From the NCBI RefSeq assembly GCF_017591435.1, contig NC_059301.1, positions 4,117,640 through 4,181,639 on the forward strand: 64,000 nt of DNA, read 5' to 3'. The notes below the pieces were generated by a model. That model did not search any database. It was not told the DNA's origin and was given only the letters and a program-made list of their open reading frames with translations. The position numbers and the translations under genes were made by a program. This DNA comes from Portunus trituberculatus. Lineage: Eukaryota > Arthropoda > Malacostraca > Decapoda > Portunidae. Below are positions 55,945 through 64,000 of the stretch, in pieces; the first letter of the stretch is position 1; each line of letters opens with the position of its first letter.

Positions 55945-56158
55945 TTAACCCTTTCAGTACTAGCCACTTTTTCCCACATTTCCTTTAGCGTTTTATGACT
56001 TATTTTGTAGTGGTATATGATAAGTAATTTTGTAGCGTGGAAAATAGAAAAATAAGCTCTTGTTTGTTTTTTTCCTCCATATTCCCATGTTAATTACATA
56101 CTCCTGTACTGTCCCCAATGTTAACTAAAGGCGACCGTAGCAGCGAAGGAGTTATTAA
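55945..56158. mobile_element. TTAA-flanked MITE-like element, divergent type (214 bp)
   Basis: TTAA at 55945 and 56155. The left terminus TTAACCCTTTCAGTACTAGC matches the other MITEs. The right terminus (GCAGCGAAGGAGTTATTAA) is a weaker inverted match and the interior is unrelated, so this is a second family or a recombinant. Confidence 0.6.
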
Positions 56159-56228
56159 AGGGGAGATTATCATGTGATGTTTATTCTCTTTTTTTTTTTT
56201 TTTTTATTTTTCATCGCAGTACTTTCGG

Positions 56229-56229
<1 letters not shown>

Positions 56230-56281
<52 letters not shown>
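56230..56281. repeat. (GTT)n microsatellite
   Basis: About 17 GTT units. Confidence 0.97.
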
Positions 56282-56282
<1 letters not shown>

Positions 56283-56585
56283 TGTGCCGTATTCATCTAT
56301 AGGTATTTTTAGACGCTTTTGGATGTACGAGTCACTAAAGTAATTTTGTTTGCACTATGAAAGGCACAATGTAATAGGGAAACCGGACTTAAAAAAAAAA
56401 AAAAAAAAGGGCACAATTGAGCTATCCTTTTTATGTCCATGCAAATATTTCTTTCTTTCTTTCTTTTTTCATATATTTTATCTCTTCAATTTCAATTTTA
56501 CTTTTTGTTTATTTCGTTGCATAAAAAAAAGGTAAAAAATAAACTTTCTATTATATGCATGAATTTTTATAATATAACAAGGCAA

Positions 56586-56589
<4 letters not shown>

Positions 56590-56639
<50 letters not shown>
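56590..56639. repeat. (CT)n microsatellite
   Basis: Uninterrupted CT array of about 50 bp. Confidence 0.97.
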
Positions 56640-56643
<4 letters not shown>

Positions 56644-56708
56644 TGTGTGTCCATGCAAACTTTTTTTTAGTATATAAAAAGTAAAATAAGCCTCTTACGA
56701 ACTCTTGT

Positions 56709-56710
<2 letters not shown>

Positions 56711-56795
<85 letters not shown>
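56711..56795. repeat. Compound (GT)n(GA)n microsatellite
   Basis: 47 bp of GT followed by 38 bp of GA. Confidence 0.98.
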
Positions 56796-56800
<5 letters not shown>

Positions 56801-56951
56801 CCTGGTAAGTGGCAGCAAGGAGCAAGAGTAGCAGTGAAAGAGTTGAAAGTAAAAGTAAAGAGAGAATCCAGCACGTGTCGTCTTTTTTTTTTTTTTTTTT
56901 TTTCCTCACGCCCCGCACAGGCTGTTTCATTACGTCATTCCATTGAGACTC

Positions 56952-57153
<202 letters not shown>

Positions 57154-57159
57154 CCACAG

Positions 57160-57840
57160 TTCATCGTTCTTGAGCAAAATGGACCTCCGATTTGGTCTTA
57201 TCAGTTATTTCATTACTTAGTGAACAGAAACTTGGCGAGAACGGGGTCGGTTATTTCAACTTTTTGTTCCTTTTTTGTGGTCCTTCCGACTTGGAAAAAA
57301 AAAGAGAAAGAAAAGAAAGCAAGGTATTAGAACTATTTACTTTTTTTAACATCGATTTAGTTTTAATTTATGCTTTTTCACCGTTTTCCGCATTTAAAAG
57401 AAAGAAAGAAAAAAAGAATGTCGAGGTGTAAGAATTAGCTTTTTCTGTACTGTATTCTTTTGGGAGCAACAGTTTACTAGTTTTTTTTCTTGATTTTTGC
57501 ACCCTTAGCGTGTTTCCTTCACAATTATAAGAGAAAAATATTTAGTCGAGTAACAATTGTCTCTATGCAAAGTTAGCGAGGCTCTGGTCAGCACGTTTGT
57601 GGGCAACATTCATTACACCGCTGCCCTTGTCTCATACTTAGTGAAAACCCGATGTTCAGGTCCGAGCAGCAACCGTGTTTTCGTCCAGTCACTTATTAGC
57701 TCCATAAATAGAGCACCACCTGTGTGGAGCAGCTAGTCAAATGTTGAATGATTGTTAGGTGTCACTAATACTAATACTAATGCCAAGACCTTGACAGCGC
57801 GAGGATGTATCAGTGGTCCACACGTAGAGACATTGTTATT
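57160..57840. other. Unique stretch
   Basis: No gene recognised. Confidence 0.4.
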
Positions 57841-57844
57841 TGTA

Positions 57845-58035
57845 GCTTTTTGTTTTTTAATGCAAGAGAGGAAACTGGCCAAGGGCAACAAAAGATTGAA
57901 AAAAAAAGACCCACTGGGTTTCCAGTTCCCTTAAAGTTCATAAGAGTTATCCAGAAGTGAAGGACAAGTGTCTTGAAGCCTCCCTCTTAAGAGAAGTCAA
58001 GTCGTAGGAAGATGGAAATATGTACAGAAGCAGAC
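57845..58035 (+). repeat. Dispersed T-rich repeat, copy 5 (longest)
   Basis: T-rich start, AATGCAAGAGAGGAAACTGG, CCAAGGGCAACAAAA, GACCCACTGGGTTTCCAG, TTCCCTTAAAG, then TTATCCAGAAGTGAAGGACA, GTGTCTTGAAGCCTCCCTCT and a GGAAGATGGAAATA end. It shows that the shorter copies are 5' fragments of a longer unit. Confidence 0.75.
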
Positions 58036-58039
58036 TAAA

Positions 58040-58955
58040 CATATTATTTCAGTTCGTTTGTAAGACAGCGGTATTTATTCTCGTATTTTTAATCACATAG
58101 GCTCTCAGGAGGAATATTCTAAAAAACCCGTGGATACAATTAATCGGATTCTCATTATACTCTTTCCTCAGCCATAATGTATAATCCTTTAAAAATCATA
58201 AAAGCACATGAAAACTCCATCAAGCTTCACTGGATCCTATTAAAAAGAACTCAAGACGAGACGAATCCTGCTTCCATTTACCGCTATATAGTTATCCAGT
58301 TCAGTAGAACAAAGCAGATTACTCAGACGGATATAGTGTCTACAAGAGACGGCAAATCGATAGTGACTAATCCAGACCTCTTGGAAGCCACACAGACTTG
58401 ATGCCAAATAGATTCTGCATGAGTAATCCAAATACGACCATTAAGTAGAGGGAAGAAAAGTTAACAGGGTTCTCTCAGTGTATCTCTATCGGTAAGCAGC
58501 TAAAAGGTCGATATTTTCTTGGTCATTGCAGTCGTACAATCATTCGCTATTACTGACAGATTATAAAGTTCATAGAGTCACCAATTGTTTGTCAGAATAC
58601 AATGTGAATCAAAACAAAAATGTTGCGTGTAGAAAACTAGAGATAACTTTTAATTCCTGAATATAAAAGAAAACAAGTACAACCATAAACTTGATGCAAG
58701 TAATACCAAGAACAATTTTAAACTAATACCTCGTTAATGAAGGCGTTAACAAGCCTTGCAATGGACGCCTCAGAGCATAACACTCTTTAATGGCCAAACA
58801 GCATCAAGTATTCACCCGCCGCACCAGCAAAGCCCGCATCCCACCCACCACTAGCAGGCAGACGCAGACACCCTCTTAACCTATCGCTAGATCCCTGCTA
58901 AGCGTAATGACAATGTAATAACTTGAACAATAACAAGGCAATTACCCCCAATGAC
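58040..58955. other. Unique stretch
   Basis: No gene recognised. The 74-codon frame at 58177-58401 (plus) has no domain. Confidence 0.4.
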
Positions 58956-58962
58956 ATCAAAG

Positions 58963-59008
<46 letters not shown>
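58963..59008. repeat. (GA)n microsatellite
   Basis: Uninterrupted GA array of about 46 bp. Confidence 0.97.
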
Positions 59009-59012
<4 letters not shown>

Positions 59013-59194
59013 GTGCGGCCAGAGGGTAAGCACAATTATCATCCATCCCGTTTCTGGTGGGACACACAAGAGCTGAACACAGAGGATCAGCTCTAGTCTG
59101 AAAGTACTGAGAGGAAGCAAGACCTTCACAATCCGCTGCGTCTCACCTGTGAAGACCAACTTTGCAGGTAACTTATGGCTTGCTTCCTGAGAGC

Positions 59195-59198
<4 letters not shown>

Positions 59199-59257
<59 letters not shown>
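59199..59257. repeat. (GA)n microsatellite
   Basis: Uninterrupted GA array of about 57 bp. Confidence 0.97.
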
Positions 59258-59260
<3 letters not shown>

Positions 59261-59368
59261 TCAGCTCGTTAGTTTAAGAAAAAAGGCGGAAAGAGCTCCA
59301 ATCAAAGTTAATGCAATTTTTCAGCCACTAATAGAATTCACCTGATTTAATTTAGTGTTATTTCCTAA

Positions 59369-59387
59369 GAGAGAGAGAGAGAGAGAG
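59369..59387. repeat. Short (GA)n microsatellite
   Basis: About nine GA units. Confidence 0.92.
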
Positions 59388-59389
59388 TG

Positions 59390-60190
59390 TGTATAGCAAG
59401 CTTCAAAATACCTCCACTGTCTCTCTTCGCCGCCGCTTTCTTGACACATAGCAACACTCAGGTGAAATTCTGCTTGACTTTCATAATCTTTAGCCCGTCC
59501 AAGGGTAACTGACGGCAAGTTTCTGGCTTTACCTTCCCAACTATTACCACTGGTCTAAGTACAGGACATTTCATCGTAGCTTCTGAGTGAATGTATATAA
59601 TTCATAACATGTTTTATACTTACTAGTAATTAACTGAGCTCCAATTAACTGTGGTTCGTGAATGAGAGAAGTTAGTGAGAGTAAGAGGATGATTTTTTTT
59701 TTAACTGGTTTGTCATTATAGACGCAAACAAATCTGTGTTTATAAACGTTCCTTGTCTCTTATCTCCATTATATACTTTTAGCAGGTAATGGTGGGAAAT
59801 ATGATTAGATATTGCAATTTTTCAGATGTTTTTCTATTATTTTCCTGACATTTTAACAAGAATTTTACACCTTTCACGAAAAAGAACACCCGTGAGAGGC
59901 TGGCTGTTATTCCGGTGGCCTTTGAAAAGAAAACAGCCTTTATGAGAGAGTGATGGTTTGATAATACGGGTCATGAAACGGAGCGGTGGAGGAAAGAAAG
60001 ATGAGGTAGCAGGGTATAAGTAATGCGCTGAAAGTGAAGGAGGAGGGTAAATGTAGCCACGAGCCATGCCGGAGAGAAATCTGAATAAAAAAGGCCGCGT
60101 GATTGAGCCTCCTGAAGACACGTACTTATGATTTTCTAATGAACAAATTTGAAAGGTATTCAGAAACGCCCTACTTTCTCACCATTCACC
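59390..60190. other. Unique stretch
   Basis: No gene recognised; the 94-codon minus frame at 59837-60121 has no domain. Confidence 0.4.
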
Positions 60191-60199
60191 ATGACTATT

Positions 60200-60345
60200 T
60201 TTAAATTGATATTGATATTGATATTGATACATTTTATTGCCTATTCAATACATTACATATTAATACTTGTTAGTGTTATATAGCCAAGGTCCAGTGAGCC
60301 AAGGCTCTATTGTGGACCTGGTAATTAACCTGAGGAGACAATAAA
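60200..60345 (-). mobile_element. Possible LINE 3' end with (TATCAA)n tail
   Basis: On the minus strand, 3' UTR-like sequence leads to GGCAATAAAATG and then about four TATCAA hexamers (60202-60229). A short tandem tail just after AATAAA is typical of some non-LTR elements. No coding remains. Confidence 0.4.
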
Positions 60346-60455
60346 CGCATGTTGAAGCCGTCCTACCTGTACATTATGTACCAAACTCGGGCAAATAGAA
60401 ACGTGAATGATGATAACACTAACAGTACAAAAAAAATACATATATACATAAATAT

Positions 60456-60459
<4 letters not shown>

Positions 60460-60513
<54 letters not shown>
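60460..60513. repeat. (AC)n tract 5' of SINE B copy 3
   Basis: 54 bp of AC abutting the SINE head. Confidence 0.97.
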
Positions 60514-60516
<3 letters not shown>

Positions 60517-60795
60517 GTAGTGTAGTGGTTAGCAAGCTCGACTCACACTCGAGAGGGTCCGGGTTCGAGTCCCGGAGGCGGCGAGGCAAATGGGCAAGCC
60601 TCTTAATGTGTGGCCTCTGATCACCTAGCAGTAAATAGGTACGGGATATAACTCGAGGGATTGTGGCCTCGCTTTCCCGGTGTGTGGAGTGTGTTGTGGT
60701 CTCAGTCCTACCCGAAGATCGGTCTATGAGCTCTGAGCTCGCTCCGTAATGGGGAAGACTGGCTGGTTGACCAGCAGGCGACCGAGGTGAATTAT
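60514..60795 (+). mobile_element. tRNA-Val-derived SINE, family B, copy 3
   Basis: Full-length, 282 bp. Head AGTGTAGTGGTTAGCAAGC, anticodon loop CTCACAC (CAC, Val) between CTCGA/TCGAG, box B GGGTTCGAGTCCC. Body GTAAATAGGTACGGGAT, CCTACCCGAAGATCGG, GAGCTCTGAGCTCGC; 3' end GACCAGCAGGCGACCGAGG, GAATTATA, then AC. Confidence 0.93.
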
Positions 60796-60817
60796 ACACA
60801 CACACACACACACACAC
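60796..60817. repeat. (AC)n tail of SINE B copy 3
   Basis: 22 bp of AC. Confidence 0.95.
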
Positions 60818-60965
60818 GTAAACAAAAATTATAATGAAGTAATAAATAATAACTAATGATAACACATGCGCACATACACAAATAACATATGGACATACAC
60901 ATACATGCATATACACACGTGCACATGTACACACATACATATAAGCATACACATACGCACAAATG

Positions 60966-60967
<2 letters not shown>

Positions 60968-61032
<65 letters not shown>
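60968..61032. repeat. (AC)n tract 5' of SINE B copy 4
   Basis: 65 bp of AC abutting the head, preceded by degenerate ACAT words from about 60885. Confidence 0.97.
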
Positions 61033-61456
<424 letters not shown>

Positions 61457-61614
61457 CATACATACACACACACATACACACAAATACATATATATACACA
61501 CACATACATATACACACATACACACATGTATATATCTAAGTAGACAAATTAATGGTAACGAAGTAGCATATAATGATAACTGTAATAATGACACTAATGA
61601 TGATAATATTAGAA

Positions 61615-61745
61615 TAAAAACCATGATTAGTAATAATAATAATAACAATAATGATAACGGCAATAGTAATGTAATAATTACAACAACAAATAATGGTACT
61701 AATAATGATGACAGTATTAAAATTAAAAACCATGATGAATAATAT

Positions 61746-61776
<31 letters not shown>

Positions 61777-62065
61777 GATAGTATTATAATAATGATTAAA
61801 ACAACAAAAATGAAATATTAAATCACTAATAGTAGGAATGGAGAAAGAAAAATAACAGCACGCAGTAATACAGATAGTTACAATACCAACAATAACAACA
61901 ATAACAATAATAATAATAATAAATAATAATGATAATAATAATAATAATAATAATAATGATAATAATAATAATTATAATAATAGTAATAATGATAATAACA
62001 ATAATGATATTAATAATAACAGTAATAGCAATAATGATTACAGTAATACTAATGTCAATACAAAA
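61615..62065. repeat. (AAT)n-rich tract at the 3' side of the LINE
   Basis: AAT triplets with GAT, AAC and AGT interruptions over about 450 bp. On the minus strand it lies immediately downstream of the LINE 3' end. Confidence 0.92.
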
Positions 62066-62084
62066 GAGTTGTAATACACAATGA

Positions 62085-64000
62085 TATAGTATTATGTCAT
62101 GCATTAAAGTAAAAATGTACTTATACTTTCCTAAAAGAAATTATTTTAGTTTGCTTTTGAATATAATGCGGGATGTAGTTTCCTTGATATGTTGGGGGAG
62201 CTGATTCCAGTGTTTGGCTCCTTCGGTATACAACGCTCTGCTGCGTGACTTCTACACAGCGGTGTTCGTAAGTTGGTATGTCTAGTGCCAACTCAGTCCA
62301 TTACAATATAGTTAACATTTACAGGAGAGGAGTGCAGGGCTGTGTGCATAAATAAGCATGTTTGTAGGTGTGTGATGTCTGGCAATTTCAACAAATTGTA
62401 GCTTGTGATGAGTGGGTGAGTGTGGTCATAGCATTGGCGGCGAGACAAGATGCGTAACAGCTTCTTTTGTTCAATAAAGAGACTGTCGATATACGCTTTA
62501 TAAGCTCCCCCCCATAGGGCACAACATAAGATATAAGGATATGCTAAGGAGTTGTATATTTGTTTAAGACTGTCTTCATCCAAATAGTCTCTGATCCTGT
62601 ATAATACACCAGTTACTTTACTTAGTTTTGTCTTTATGGATTCTATATGTGATTTCCACCTTAAGGAATTATCCAGTTGATTACCAAGGAATTGTATTTC
62701 ATTTACTTGGGTGAGAGATTGTTAATTCTTATGTTAATCTGTGGTGTTTGTGTCATTAGTGGGTGGGATATCATGTACTTTGTTTTAGTAATATTGGGAG
62801 TTAATTTGTTACATTTGATACAGTTTGTCACGTGGCTCAATTCTTGGTTAATTATATATTCCAACTCATTAACATTTTTCCCAGATATGAATATGTTAGT
62901 GTCATCGGCAAACAAAAGAAATTTTAATGAATTAGTGCTGCGTGTAATGTCGTTAATATATAAAAGGAACAATAAAGGACCGAAAATTAAGCCTTGTGGT
63001 ACACCAATATTTATGATAACATAGGAAGATGCTGAGTTGTTTGTAGTATATTGCTGTCTATGACTTAAATAACTTTTAAACCAGTTGTTAGTGTGTCCAC
63101 GAATTCCGTAGACATCAAGTTTCTTCAGTAATATGGAGTATTACTGAATATAATGCTTTCGTTAGGTCACAAAATATGGTAACTTGGTATTGTTTATCGT
63201 CGATAGTATTGTATATGTGTTGGCAAAGCTGGTGGACCGCTAACTCTGTGCTATAATTGGCTCTGAAACCATACTGATGTTGTGACAGTAATGAATTGTT
63301 ATGTAAATATTCCACGAGTCTTGAAGCCATAATTTTTTCGAATATTTTACTAAAGCATGGTAATACTGATATGGGGCTGTAATTGAGATGAAGAGTTTTA
63401 TCGCCTTTTTTGTGTATGGGAGTGACCCCGGCTACCTGATGTTTTTTAAGAAATACTCCTTCCTCGAAAGATTTGTTTGTTATGTAGACAAGATACGGTG
63501 ATATTATACTACTGCATTTTTTTATTACTTTTATATCTATGTTATGGTAACCTGGGGAAGTTAGCTTAAGGTTTTTTATCACAGTTTCTACTTCATATGG
63601 ACATGTTGGCTGAATAAAGAAAGAAAAAGGGGTTGGATCAGGTAAAAAGCTCTCAAAAGAAAGTGGTGAATGTTCAACGTTTTGAGCTCGATCATTAGCA
63701 GTATTACAAAAATAATGATTAAAGGACTCTGCTATTTCATAATTTGTCAAGTTTTTATCCGAAAACTTCATGAATGTTGGAAGCTGCTGACTATTTTCCC
63801 CCATTATATTATTGAGTGTTTCCCACGTTTTCTTACTGTTTTCAGCATTATCTTTTAATTTAGATTTATAATAATTTTCTTTTGCTGATCTAGTTAAGGA
63901 AGTTAGGGTATTTCTGTATCTTTTAAATCTAGTTCCGTAGGTAGTTGGCCACTTGGCATATAACTTTTGGAGTCTGTTACGTTCTTTAATGAGCCTTTTT
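62085..64000 (-). pseudogene. Non-LTR retrotransposon, L2/Crack-like reverse transcriptase (5' part outside the window)
   Basis: On the minus strand an open frame enters at the right edge and runs to 63115, with the endonuclease-RT linker (KKTWETLNNIMG) and RT blocks VTPIHKKGDK, NYSPISVLPCFSKIFEKI, LLSQHQYGFRANYSTELAV and FCDLTKALYSV. A frameshift near 63140 moves it to KKLDVYGIRGHTNNWFKSYL and GVPQGLIFGPLLFLLYINDI, and then FLLFADDTNIFISGKN holds the catalytic F-ADD core intact at about 62905-62945. After a further break, RT thumb/C-terminal sequence (62293-62583) and a degenerate end follow. The catalytic core survives but frameshifts make this copy inactive. The clade is judged by motif style only. 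Confidence 0.88.

Overview
The window looks like nuclear DNA from a decapod crustacean, possibly a crab. The evidence is a split invertebrate-type octopamine receptor gene, an arthropod-type TTAGG telomere motif, very dense long dinucleotide microsatellites, and tRNA-derived SINEs and non-LTR retrotransposon relics of the kind seen in decapods. The species is inferred, not proven. Nothing bacterial or viral was recognised.

One protein-coding gene can be supported with confidence. It is a beta-adrenergic-like octopamine receptor on the minus strand, broken over at least 49 kb. Four coding exons are readable: 51578-51897 (start codon to TM1), 28848-29060 (TM2 to the D-R of the DRY motif), 4701-4839 (ICL2 to TM4 and the start of ECL2) and 3060-3229 (ECL2 to TM5). 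All four have consensus splice sites and their phases join without a break (2, 2, 0, 2), giving residues 1-280 plus two bases of codon 281. TM6, TM7 and the C-terminus must lie left of position 1. Introns 1 and 2 are about 22.5 kb and 24.0 kb and make up most of the window.

The introns and the 5' flank (51.9-64 kb) are mostly repeats: well over 60 microsatellites, dominated by AC/TG and CT/GA with several arrays over 150 bp; seven tRNA-Val-derived SINEs that all sit between AC tracts; two copies of another tRNA-derived SINE on the minus strand; about 215-bp TTAA-flanked MITEs; a five-copy dispersed repeat; minisatellites of about 161, 113 and 80 bp; and two adjacent long palindromes at 22.2-22.9 kb. 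Several non-LTR retrotransposon relics occur. The largest, at the right edge (62.1-64.0 kb, minus strand), has recognisable reverse transcriptase blocks but is frameshifted.

Most long open reading frames in the window are translations of microsatellites and are not genes. I found no clear new biological system. The best leads are the SINE/AC-tract association, the twin palindromes, a 125-bp duplication that copies the end of receptor exon 2, and a low-confidence membrane-segment exon candidate near 55.1 kb.
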